Source: Thiobacillus sp. (GTDB lineage Bacteria > Pseudomonadota > Gammaproteobacteria > Burkholderiales > Thiobacillaceae). From it: 7,071 nt of DNA. The notes beneath the pieces are model-generated. The model was given only the letters and a program-made list of their open reading frames with translations, did no database searches and was not told where the DNA came from. Location: assembly GCA_011391285.1 (NCBI GenBank), contig JAABQU010000015.1, positions 1-7,071 on the forward strand. The letters run 5' to 3'. The translations under genes were made by a program, and so were the position numbers. Positions within the stretch are counted from its first letter, which is position 1, and each line of letters starts with the position of its first letter. Of the stretch, positions 1 through 5,917 are shown one piece after another.

Positions 1-554
1 AGGCCTTCGTCCAGGGCCATGGCGATTGGGTGCTGAAGAAACTCGACGAACTGGCGCATGCCAGCCAGCCGCGCCACCTCAGAATCAAGGAGGGCGCGCG
101 CCTGCCGCTGCTCGGCGGCGAGGCCGAAGTGCGCGTCCTGCCCGGCGCCAACCGGGTGCGCTGGATCGCCGATACCCTGGTCCTCGAAGCCCGCCCGGAA
201 GCCGACCTCGGCCAGCTGGCAAGGCGCGCCCTGCAAAAACGGGCGCTGGCGCATTTCACCGAACGCCTCGACCACTATGCCGCCCGGCTCGAACTGGCGG
301 CCCCGAAACTCAGCCTGTCGTCGGCGCACACGCGCTGGGGCAGTTGCAGCGAAGAAAGCGGCATCCGCATCAACTGGCGCCTGATCCACCTGCCGCCGCA
401 CCTGGGCGATTACGTGGTCGCCCACGAAGCGGCCCACCTGATCGAACTCAACCACAGCAAGCGCTTCTGGGCCGTGGTCGAGTCGATCTGTCCGGACTGG
501 CAAGCGGCGCGCGACGAACTCAAGCTGCGCGCCACTTCACTGCCCATTCTTTGA
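1..554 (+). CDS. YgjP/SprT-like zinc metallopeptidase (DUF45 family), 5' end outside window
   Basis: The reading frame is open from the left edge (first whole codon at position 3) to TGA at 552-554, giving about 183 visible residues; the true start lies upstream. A GTG at position 30 is not a credible start because the frame upstream already encodes family-like sequence (FVQGHGDW, then VLKKLDEL). The key motif is HEAAH at 423-437, followed by a third histidine in LNHSKRFW, which is the HExxH...H zinc-binding pattern of the YgjP-like metallopeptidase family. The preceding RWGSCS motif, followed by an N-W-R-L segment, is also characteristic of this family. Members are usually about 220-250 residues, so only a short N-terminal piece is missing. 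It is presumably a cytoplasmic metal-dependent hydrolase; its substrate is unknown. gloA follows after 12 bases, suggesting co-transcription. Family assignment is confident; function within the family is not. Confidence 0.9.
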   Translation, partial: AFVQGHGDWVLKKLDELAHASQPRHLRIKEGARLPLLGGEAEVRVLPGANRVRWIADTLVLEARPEADLGQLARRALQKRALAHFTERLDHYAARLELAAPKLSLSSAHTRWGSCSEESGIRINWRLIHLPPHLGDYVVAHEAAHLIELNHSKRFWAVVESICPDWQAARDELKLRATSLPIL

Positions 555-566
555 AAGGAATACCTC

Positions 567-950
567 ATGAGAATTTTGCATACCATGCTCCGCGTCGGCG
601 ACCTCGACAAGTCGCTGGCCTTCTATACCGAAGTCCTCGGCATGCGCCTCCTGCGCCGCAATGACTACCCGGAAGGAAAATTCACGTTGGCCTTCGTCGG
701 CTACCAGGACGAGAAGGACGGCACCGTGATCGAGCTGACCCACAACTGGGGCGTCGAGCGCTACGAGATCGGCACCGGCTACGGCCACATCGCGCTGGCG
801 GTGGATGACGCCTACGCCGCCTGCACCGACATCAAGTCGCGTGGCGGCAAGGTCACCCGCGAGGCGGGCCCGATGAAGGGCGGCAGTACGGTGATCGCCT
901 TCGTCGAGGATCCGGACGGCTACAAGATAGAACTGATCGAGCGCAAGTAG
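567..950 (+). CDS. gloA: lactoylglutathione lyase (glyoxalase I)
   Basis: This 127-residue protein is predicted to convert the hemithioacetal of methylglyoxal and glutathione to S-lactoylglutathione in the cytosol, the first step of methylglyoxal detoxification. It is a two-module vicinal-oxygen-chelate fold of the short bacterial length. The four metal ligands known from the E. coli enzyme fall at exactly the same positions: His5, Glu56, His74 and Glu122. The short form, without the insertions typical of the zinc-type eukaryotic enzyme, fits the nickel/cobalt-activated class. Family signatures visible are [19 protein letters not shown] at the N-terminus and [12 protein letters not shown] at the C-terminus. 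The ATG at 567 is preceded by AAAGGA at 554-559, a good ribosome-binding site. The gene probably shares a transcript with the upstream metallopeptidase and ends 12 bases before the convergent operon on the other strand. Confidence 0.97.
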   Translation: MRILHTMLRVGDLDKSLAFYTEVLGMRLLRRNDYPEGKFTLAFVGYQDEKDGTVIELTHNWGVERYEIGTGYGHIALAVDDAYAACTDIKSRGGKVTREAGPMKGGSTVIAFVEDPDGYKIELIERK

Positions 951-962
951 CCGCGCAAGCGC

Positions 963-1391
963 TCAGAACCCCAGCGATTCGACGACGGCCACCAGGTCGG
1001 CAAAGCTCGCCGATTCGAGCTTCGCCGCCAGCGCGGCCTTGTCCAGTCCATCGCATTCAAATCTGGTGAGTTCCACCTCGAGGGGCAGTTCGCGGATTTC
1101 CAGCGGCGACATGAAGCCGATGTTGCAGATATGGGCGAGGCACTTCCGTTCCGGCTCGGTGAGCTCCATGCCGTGATACCTGAGCATTTCCAGGTAGCGC
1201 TCGGCGGTGCGGTTGAGCTTGCCGCTGATCTCCATGGTGTTCTTGTGGCCGTCGGTGAGGATCGCGAGCGGCGGTCCGAAGAAGACGGGCGTCTTGCCGA
1301 CGTTCCGCGTCTTTTCTTCGCGCGTCAGGGCGGGGGCGACCCAAGTGGGATCGCCCCGGACCGGATTCGGTTTTTCAGATGAATCCGGCAT
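963..1391 (-). CDS. uncharacterised 142-residue protein, last gene of the Fe-S/NrfD/cytochrome c operon
   Basis: I do not recognise this protein. It starts at ATG 1391-1389, whose A is the last base of the cytochrome's TGA (TGATG on the minus strand), implying translational coupling; it ends with TGA at 963-965. The frame stays open upstream for another 208 codons, but that part is the antisense-free shadow of the cytochrome gene in another frame. The product has no signal peptide, no membrane segment and no CXXC or heme motif, so it is probably cytoplasmic. Residues 1-45 are rich in proline and charge and look flexible. Residues 52-100 look helical (core NRTAERYLEMLRYHG), followed by an acidic stretch (ELPLEVELTRFE) and a C-terminal helical pair rich in alanine and leucine. 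Cysteines are at 84, 89 and 113. Its place in the operon suggests an accessory role such as maturation, Tat-substrate handling or regulation for the redox complex; this is inference only. Confidence 0.8.
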   Translation of the reverse strand: MPDSSEKPNPVRGDPTWVAPALTREEKTRNVGKTPVFFGPPLAILTDGHKNTMEISGKLNRTAERYLEMLRYHGMELTEPERKCLAHICNIGFMSPLEIRELPLEVELTRFECDGLDKAALAAKLESASFADLVAVVESLGF

Positions 1392-2215
1392 CAGTGGGCA
1401 ATGCCGTGCACGCGTTCGTACTTGGCGTCCTTCATGCCCTTGGGCAGCTGGGGCGGCGCTTCCGGCGCGATCTGGACGAAGCCGCGGTTGCGGGCGCCAT
1501 CCTGGACGTTGTGCGGATTGTGGCATTCGGTGCAGGTGAACCAGCGCTTCTTGCCCGTGCTGGCGAATTCGCCGATGCGCTTGCCGTGAATGCCGTCGCG
1601 CCAGTCGCGCATCTTGTCGCCGTGACACTTGCCGCAAAGCAGTTGCGGCTGATCGATGCTGACCGGATCGCCGTAGTTGTCCACCAGCATGTTGCGCTTG
1701 GTCGTGTGGTGGCAATCCAGGCACCAGATGCGGCCGCGGCCATGTTGCAGGTCCTTGGCGTCCGGCAGCAGGCCCTCCATCGTCGGGATCGGTATCGGCT
1801 TTTTGTCCTTCGGCAATGTCGGCGGAGTGAACTTGGGTCCGACACCGTTGTGGCACGCGGTACCGCATAACGGCAATATCGCCAACTTTTCCGAGCGCGG
1901 CTTGACGACCGCGTGCCCTTCCGGGATCTTTTCGAGTCCCGGCATCTTGCCCATCGGCACCGTGCCGTCGTAGGCATCGCCCCACCAGAGCACCGCGCCG
2001 GTTTTCGGCGAGCACTTGACGTTGGGCCAGCCGGGCTTGAGGTCGCGCTTGGTGACTTCCGACGCGCCCTTGCGGCTTTCGAAGCAGACCGTTTCCTGTG
2101 GCGGTTGCGCCGCGGATGCTTGTGCCGTAGCGGCCTTGGGGTCCTGCGCCAGCGCGGACGTCATCATCCCGCAGCAGAAGGCGAGGATCATCGTGTGGAA
2201 TGCAAGTTTTTTCAT
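1391..2215 (-). CDS. periplasmic tetraheme-type cytochrome c with one CX3CH site
   Basis: This 274-residue exported cytochrome is expected to carry electrons in the periplasm as the heme subunit of the complex encoded upstream. A Sec signal peptide is clear: MKK, a hydrophobic core, then ALA|Q near residue 23. Three canonical heme-attachment sites are CLDCH (165-169), CGKCH (194-198) and CTECH (228-232). A fourth, CGTACH (117-122), has three residues between the cysteines instead of two. Cys44 and Cys68 lie outside heme motifs and could form a disulfide. Spare histidines (101, 158, 170, 210, 235, 270, 274) could serve as distal ligands. The start is ATG 2215, 10 bases after the nrfD-like stop, with a modest GAGAAGA ribosome-binding site. 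The role resembles DsrJ of DsrMKJOP or the cytochrome subunits of Geobacter Cbc complexes, but the heme number differs from triheme DsrJ, so I give no symbol. Confidence 0.9.
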   Translation of the reverse strand: MKKLAFHTMILAFCCGMMTSALAQDPKAATAQASAAQPPQETVCFESRKGASEVTKRDLKPGWPNVKCSPKTGAVLWWGDAYDGTVPMGKMPGLEKIPEGHAVVKPRSEKLAILPLCGTACHNGVGPKFTPPTLPKDKKPIPIPTMEGLLPDAKDLQHGRGRIWCLDCHHTTKRNMLVDNYGDPVSIDQPQLLCGKCHGDKMRDWRDGIHGKRIGEFASTGKKRWFTCTECHNPHNVQDGARNRGFVQIAPEAPPQLPKGMKDAKYERVHGIAH

Positions 2216-2225
2216 GATCGTCTTC

Positions 2226-3449
2226 TCACTTCGCCGCGACGGCCTGGCCGCCGAACTTGATCTCGCCCAGCATGATGCCGATGGCGCCCTTGAGCAAAAT
2301 GGTCAGGATGAAGAAACCGAAGGCCCAGATGCCAAGCACCATCAGCCACTCGACGAAGCTCGGGTGGTACTCGGTGACTTCGCCGATCGGCGAGGGGATG
2401 TAGCCGGGGACGATCAGGCCCATGCCCTTCTCGATCCAGATGCCGGCAAAGGCCATCACGCAGGGGATTTGCAGCTTGTTGAAGTCATTGCGGAAAGACG
2501 GCATGAAGAACATCACGAACGCGCCGACCATCAGCACCAGCGAACTCCAGAACCACGGCACCAGCCCGGTGAGGCCGTGCAGGCCGAACATCAGGTAGTA
2601 GAGGCCGTTGGCATGCTCGGTGCGGGCGTAGAGTTCGACCACGACTTCCGACAGGGTCAGGAAGATGGCGATGCCCAGGCAGAACTGGACGATCGTGGTG
2701 AGCAGCTTGATCGCGCTGTCATCGACCCAGAACCTGGTGTTCTTGCGGATGACCAGGAAGATCAGGATGATCAGCGCCGGGCCGGCCGCGAAGGCGGTGG
2801 CGATGAAGCGGATCGGCATCATGCTGTGGAACCACATCGGGCGCGCCGGGTTGTTGGCCATCAGGAAGGCCGTCACGGTGTGAATCGACAGCGCCCAGGC
2901 AATGGCGACATAAACCAGCGGGATGAACCATTTCTTGTTGATCGGGTTGCCGGTGTACTTGCACCACAGGTAGTAGAAGCCGCAGATGAAGTTGAGGACC
3001 AGGTAGCCGTTGAGCACCATCACGTCCCAGCCCAGCATCGAGGAGAAACTGTAGATGCCCCAGGGCGGAATCATGTGCCACAGGCGGTCGGGCCGGCCCA
3101 TGTGGGCAAAGACGAACACCATCACCATGATCACCGCCGAGATGGCCAGCATTTCGCCCAGCACGGCCACCTTGTGCATGCCTTCGTGATGATAGACGTA
3201 GGCCGGGAAGACGATGGTCACCGCCCCGGCCGCCACGCCCACCAGGAACACCAGGTTGGCCAGGTACAGGCCGTCGCTGATCTGGCTGGTCATGCCGGTG
3301 ACGATCAGGCCGTCGGTGTTCTGCAGGTAGAACACGTAGAGCATGGCGAAGATGAAGGCGGAAAGAACGCCCATCCAGGCATAGAACTTGGTGCCGCCCT
3401 TGAGCACGTAGCGGGTGTAGTCGGTAGTGAAACTGATCAGTTGTTGCAC
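2226..3449 (-). CDS. NrfD/PsrC-family quinol-interacting membrane subunit (DsrP-like)
   Basis: This 407-residue protein is an integral membrane subunit with about ten hydrophobic segments, roughly at residues 22-42, 60-82, 95-115, 138-160, 173-197, 212-234, 248-272, 283-316, 326-347 and 366-390. Ten helices and about 400 residues match the DsrP/HmcC branch of the NrfD family rather than the shorter eight-helix NrfD/PsrC forms. The family's established role is to bind menaquinol or ubiquinone and exchange electrons with a periplasmic Fe-S partner, here the gene immediately upstream. Conserved-looking charged or polar residues sit in or near helices, for example HMGRPDRLWHM (116-126) and Glu340 in GIWIEKGMGL. 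Start is GTG 3449-3447, with AGGAG at 3456-3460 six bases away; the gene follows the Fe-S gene stop by 10 bases. Substrate direction (quinone reduction or quinol oxidation) cannot be told from sequence. Confidence 0.93.
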   Translation of the reverse strand: MQQLISFTTDYTRYVLKGGTKFYAWMGVLSAFIFAMLYVFYLQNTDGLIVTGMTSQISDGLYLANLVFLVGVAAGAVTIVFPAYVYHHEGMHKVAVLGEMLAISAVIMVMVFVFAHMGRPDRLWHMIPPWGIYSFSSMLGWDVMVLNGYLVLNFICGFYYLWCKYTGNPINKKWFIPLVYVAIAWALSIHTVTAFLMANNPARPMWFHSMMPIRFIATAFAAGPALIILIFLVIRKNTRFWVDDSAIKLLTTIVQFCLGIAIFLTLSEVVVELYARTEHANGLYYLMFGLHGLTGLVPWFWSSLVLMVGAFVMFFMPSFRNDFNKLQIPCVMAFAGIWIEKGMGLIVPGYIPSPIGEVTEYHPSFVEWLMVLGIWAFGFFILTILLKGAIGIMLGEIKFGGQAVAAK

Positions 3450-3459
3450 GGCCGGCTCC

Positions 3460-4551
3460 TCAATCGTAGAAGTAGAAGAATTTCGGGAAGGTGTTGAGCT
3501 CCGTCTTGAGGCGGAACACGTTCTTCCGGGCCAGGATCAGGCTCACTTCGCTTTCCGGATCGAGCAGGTTGCCGAACTTGCGGGCGCCGACCGGGCAGAC
3601 CTCGACGCAGGCCGGGTAGCGGTCGTGGCGGGTGCGCTGCAGGCACCAGTGGCACTTCTCGACGACGCCGCGCATGCGCGGACGGTTGCCCAGGTAATGA
3701 GTCACCGGGTTCATCTCGTCCTTCGGCAGCACCGGCTTGGTCAGGTTGAAGCGGCGCGACCAGTAGGGGCAGGCGTTCATGCACATCTTGCAGCCGATGC
3801 ACCAGTTGTAGTCGATCACCACCGGGCCGTCGGCCTCGCGGTAGGTCGTGCGCACCGGGCAGACCTTGACGCAGGGCGGCTTCTCGCACTGCATGCAGGC
3901 GATCGGCATGTAGGTGGCGTCCTTTTCCGGAACGGCCTCGGGGTTGTAGTGGTACTGGCCTTCCAGCACCTGGCCGGCCGGGGTGTAGGCATTGCCGCCG
4001 ACCTGGATGCCGAGGCCCTCGGGATAGCCGTGATTCATCTTGTCCTTGGAGAACTCGCCGCGCTCCATGCGCAGCACCTGGATCCACTCGATCTTTTCCC
4101 CGGGCCGCGTGCCGCGCGACTGGTTGTTCTCCTCGACGCAGGCATGGACGCAGCGGCGGCAGCCGATGCACTTCCTGACGTTCAGGGCGTAGCCCATGAG
4201 CACGCCGGGCTGGGGCCCGGTGGTATCGACAGCGACCTTCTTGCCGTACTCGGACGAATAGCGCCGTTCAAGCCGGGTACGCGCCTCGGCTTTTTCCTCG
4301 TCCGTCATCAGGCGGTAGTTCTTCTGGAAATGCTCGGCCCACTCGGTGGAGGCCTTTGCATCGTCGGACATCGTCATCAACGCCGCAGAACCCATCAGCG
4401 CAGAAACGCTGAGCATTCCGCCACCTTTCAGGAAGTCGCGGCGCGAGGTCGTTAGGCCAGGTGCGGAAGGGTCTGCCGACGCGGGTTGCACCGAACAGTC
4501 GGATGACCTCTCCTTGTCGGGATCGGCAGCAGGGTTCTCGTTATGGGCCAC
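3460..4551 (-). CDS. Tat-exported four-[4Fe-4S] cluster electron-transfer protein (DsrO/PsrB/NrfC-like)
   Basis: From the preferred start this is a 363-residue periplasmic ferredoxin-like subunit that should relay electrons between the NrfD-type membrane protein and the cytochrome. A twin-arginine signal is plain: TSRRDFLKGGG with the arginines at 37-38, then a hydrophobic stretch to about residue 60 and a possible cleavage after AKA near 67. Sixteen cysteines form four clusters: 128/131/134/138, 219/222/227/231, 251/254/257/261 and 300/303/315/319; the last group has an eleven-residue gap, as usual in this family. I chose GTG 4551-4549 because GGAG at 4559-4562 lies seven bases upstream. An in-frame GTG at 4623 would add 24 residues but has no ribosome-binding site and pushes the Tat motif to residue 61. 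The leader before the arginines is still long. It is the first gene of the operon, downstream of the FNR box. No molybdenum-enzyme partner gene is adjacent. Confidence 0.94.
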   Translation of the reverse strand: MAHNENPAADPDKERSSDCSVQPASADPSAPGLTTSRRDFLKGGGMLSVSALMGSAALMTMSDDAKASTEWAEHFQKNYRLMTDEEKAEARTRLERRYSSEYGKKVAVDTTGPQPGVLMGYALNVRKCIGCRRCVHACVEENNQSRGTRPGEKIEWIQVLRMERGEFSKDKMNHGYPEGLGIQVGGNAYTPAGQVLEGQYHYNPEAVPEKDATYMPIACMQCEKPPCVKVCPVRTTYREADGPVVIDYNWCIGCKMCMNACPYWSRRFNLTKPVLPKDEMNPVTHYLGNRPRMRGVVEKCHWCLQRTRHDRYPACVEVCPVGARKFGNLLDPESEVSLILARKNVFRLKTELNTFPKFFYFYD

Positions 4552-4558
4552 AATTGTT

Positions 4559-4562
4559 CTCC
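4559..4562 (-). promoter_or_regulatory. ribosome-binding site deciding the start of the Fe-S gene
   Basis: On the minus strand the sequence reads GGAGAACAATTGTG, placing GGAG seven bases before GTG 4551-4549. The longer alternative start at 4623 is preceded by TTTGTTTCGATTGACTC, with no purine-rich site. This supports the 363-residue form of the Fe-S protein. Confidence 0.7.
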
Positions 4563-4686
4563 AGCGCAGGGAAATAACCGTAATCGGGTCATCAAAGAAT
4601 CGTGAAGGCGTCGTCCGCTCCACGAGTCAATCGAAACAAACGGCCGCAGAATTCCCCGGGGCAATCGTTCGTTGATGATTTATCGA

Positions 4687-4696
4687 CACCCTATAA
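4687..4696 (-). promoter_or_regulatory. candidate -10 region of the Fe-S/NrfD/cytochrome operon
   Basis: Read on the minus strand this is TTATAGGGTG, an AT-rich patch in GC-rich surroundings. Taking TTATAG (4696-4691) as the -10 element puts the start of transcription near 4684 and the FNR box centre near -37.5. Shifting the element to TAGGGT (4693-4688) gives about -40.5, near the -41.5 typical of FNR-activated class II promoters. No good -35 element is apparent, as expected for an activator-dependent promoter. The leader would be about 130 bases. Exact position uncertain. Confidence 0.4.
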
Positions 4697-4703
4697 CTTA
4701 GGG

Positions 4704-4718
4704 TCAAGGCCGCCTTGA
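4704..4718. repeat. 15-base palindrome overlapping the FNR box
   Basis: TCAAGGC-C-GCCTTGA is a perfect 7-base inverted repeat around a single central base. Its right arm shares TTGA with the left FNR half-site, and it occupies the stretch between the FNR box and the candidate -10. It could be a second operator whose occupancy excludes FNR, or chance. No regulator family is recognised. Confidence 0.4.
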
Positions 4719-4728
4719 TATGGATCAA
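4715..4728. promoter_or_regulatory. FNR/Anr-type operator, perfect consensus TTGAT-N4-ATCAA
   Basis: The sequence TTGATATGGATCAA matches the FNR consensus in all ten specified positions. FNR-family regulators (FNR, Anr, Dnr) activate such promoters when oxygen is low or, for Dnr types, when nitric oxide is present. The site lies 164 bases upstream of the Fe-S gene start and about 20 bases upstream of an AT-rich candidate -10 on the minus strand. No convincing plus-strand gene begins nearby, so the operon at 963-4551 is the likely target. Which regulator binds cannot be told from the site. Confidence 0.75.
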
Positions 4729-4951
4729 AGCCCCTGCCAAGACCATGGTCGGCCGTGAAATACGCGCCCGGCACAAGGATGTGGCATATGCACCAACAGC
4801 CGTTTCGGCAGTTGCTTGTGTACGGGATCGCGAACGACCGCTGCCGATCCTTTGGGCCTCGCGGCGAATGGCTACGCTCGATTTATGCTACACGCGGGTC
4901 CGAGGAGAGATCATCCCTTTTCAATTCAGCAGCAAATTCCGGATATCTCTT
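4729..4951. other. non-coding stretch between the FNR box and tlpA-like stop, nothing identified
   Basis: These 223 bases lie upstream of the operon promoter and downstream of the tlpA-like gene. I see no convincing gene, RNA fold or terminator. A GTG-started plus-strand frame from 4755 to 5012 encodes 85 residues, but it runs into the 3' end of the tlpA-like gene in antisense, has no clear ribosome-binding site and resembles nothing I know. A short inverted repeat TTCCGG/CCGGAA (4937-4942 and 4959-4964) spans the tlpA-like stop, but it is not followed by a T-run on the minus strand. Confidence 0.6.
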
Positions 4952-5809
4952 TTATTTGCCGGAACGCGCCGCCGCGTCGAGGATGAAGGCCTCGTACTGG
5001 CGCCAATCGTGAACCGGGCCGACGTTGGCGAAGACCACCACGCCGTGCTTGTCCAGCACGTAGGTAGTCGGAAAACGCGCGGCGATCTCGCGGTCGCGGA
5101 TCTTCGTGCCGCCGGCGACCTGGAAGTGGTCGTCGCTCTCGCCGGTCGAGCCGGAGTCGAACAGCGGCAGCTTGATGTTCTGGCCCTTGGCCCAGCGCTG
5201 CGACACCTCGAAGCGCTCGCGCGTCTGCAGCAGCACCAGCGCGACGTCGCTGCGGGAGCGGATCCGCTCGTGAAGTTTCTGCAGGTCGGGCATCTCGCGC
5301 CGGCAGGGCCCGCACCACGAGCCCCAGAAGTGCAGGATGGTCACCTTGCCGCGCAGCCCGCTCACGTTCCGTTTGGCGCCGCCCGGCGCGGCGAACGCCA
5401 GATCGGGAAAGCGCTGGCCGACCTCGCGGCCGACCGGCGCGCGCTTGGCCTGCTCGGCCGTCGCATACGGGCCCCACAGCTTGGGCCAGCCTTTGGCATC
5501 GAACACCGTCTGGTTGTCGACGGCGTAGGGCACGCATTTTTGCCGGGTGTTGGCCTGGCAGCGCGCCAGCGCCTCGGCCTCGGCCTCGGTGGCGGCACCC
5601 TTCTCGGCCGACCAGCCGAAGGCGCCGCCGGGGGCGACGGCGAAGGCGCGGTGCGCCGGGGCCTCGAGGAAGCCGCGGTACTCGGCCTGGCCATCGGCAT
5701 CGAGTTGCGGCGGCAGGGCCGGCGCGGCCGCAAAAGTCTCCGAAGGAAGGCAGAGCGCCGGCGCCACAGTGGCGAGGAGTAGAGCGGTCAGCAGGCGGGC
5801 GGATCTCAT
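4952..5809 (-). CDS. exported TlpA-like thioredoxin-fold protein with extra N-terminal domain
   Basis: This 285-residue protein is predicted to be periplasmic and to act as a thiol-disulfide oxidoreductase. The active site WCGPC (residues 165-169, within FWGSWCGPCRREMP) is that of TlpA/ResA-type reductants, and FPTTYVLDKHG near residue 249 supplies the expected cis-proline region. A signal peptide (MRSARLLTALLLATVAPA..., likely cut after TFA near 27) supports export and the choice of ATG 5809; an in-frame ATG at 5863 adds 18 residues, spoils the signal and also lacks a ribosome-binding site. Residues about 30-125 are an additional region with two cysteines (84 and 92) in ALARC...QKCVPYAVDN, unlike a minimal TlpA of about 180 residues. 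TlpA proteins often serve cytochrome c maturation, which would suit the neighbouring cytochrome, but no ccm gene is present here. It ends with TAA at 4952 and lies downstream of clpB on the same strand. Confidence 0.88.
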   Translation of the reverse strand: MRSARLLTALLLATVAPALCLPSETFAAAPALPPQLDADGQAEYRGFLEAPAHRAFAVAPGGAFGWSAEKGAATEAEAEALARCQANTRQKCVPYAVDNQTVFDAKGWPKLWGPYATAEQAKRAPVGREVGQRFPDLAFAAPGGAKRNVSGLRGKVTILHFWGSWCGPCRREMPDLQKLHERIRSRSDVALVLLQTRERFEVSQRWAKGQNIKLPLFDSGSTGESDDHFQVAGGTKIRDREIAARFPTTYVLDKHGVVVFANVGPVHDWRQYEAFILDAAARSGK

Positions 5810-5883
5810 GGTCGGCGAGGGCCTTGCGGCGAGGCGCGAATGCGAAGTTCGGACTGTCCGCATTCTACGCGGCCGCGCGGGTG

Positions 5884-5900
5884 CCCGCCCCGTGGGCGGG
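5884..5900. terminator. GC-rich hairpin between clpB and the tlpA-like gene
   Basis: CCCGCCC-CGT-GGGCGGG is a perfect 7-bp stem with a three-base loop, 18 bases past the clpB stop on the minus strand. It has no T-run after it on either strand, so it is not a standard intrinsic terminator. It may weaken read-through or stabilise the clpB transcript's 3' end. Confidence 0.4.
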
Positions 5901-5917
5901 ATCCCCGGTCACGCGAC

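Noticed and set aside
939..964. Inverted repeat GAGCGC/GCGCTC at the convergent stops of gloA and the unknown gene, as a bidirectional terminator
   Set aside because: The stem is only six bases with a 14-base loop, lies partly inside gloA and has no T-run on either strand.
1392..2015. Upstream 208-codon extension of the 142-residue unknown protein
   Set aside because: This stretch is the cytochrome gene read in another frame on the same strand. The cytochrome frame has a signal peptide and heme motifs, so the extension is a shadow; ATG 1391 is the natural start.
2016..3497. Long plus-strand open frame (493 codons) opposite the NrfD-type gene
   Set aside because: Its translation is extremely rich in His, Asp, Glu and Gln with no domain, as expected from the antisense of a membrane-protein gene of high GC content.
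3427..4455. Long plus-strand open frame (342 codons) opposite the Fe-S gene
   Set aside because: It is antisense to a gene with sixteen correctly spaced cysteines and a Tat signal; the Ala/Val/Leu/His-rich product has no recognisable family.
3460..4551. Naming the Fe-S, NrfD and cytochrome genes dsrO, dsrP and dsrJ
   Set aside because: The families are alike, but the cytochrome has four potential heme sites rather than three, gene order differs, and no dsrMK or dsrAB is in view, so symbols would overstate the evidence.
4755..5012. 85-codon plus-strand frame in the intergenic region
   Set aside because: It starts with GTG without a clear ribosome-binding site, overlaps the end of the tlpA-like gene in antisense and shows no recognisable features.
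4715..5782. Plus-strand open frame (355 codons) starting in the FNR box region
   Set aside because: Most of it is antisense to the TlpA-like gene, and the composition is typical of a GC-rich shadow frame.
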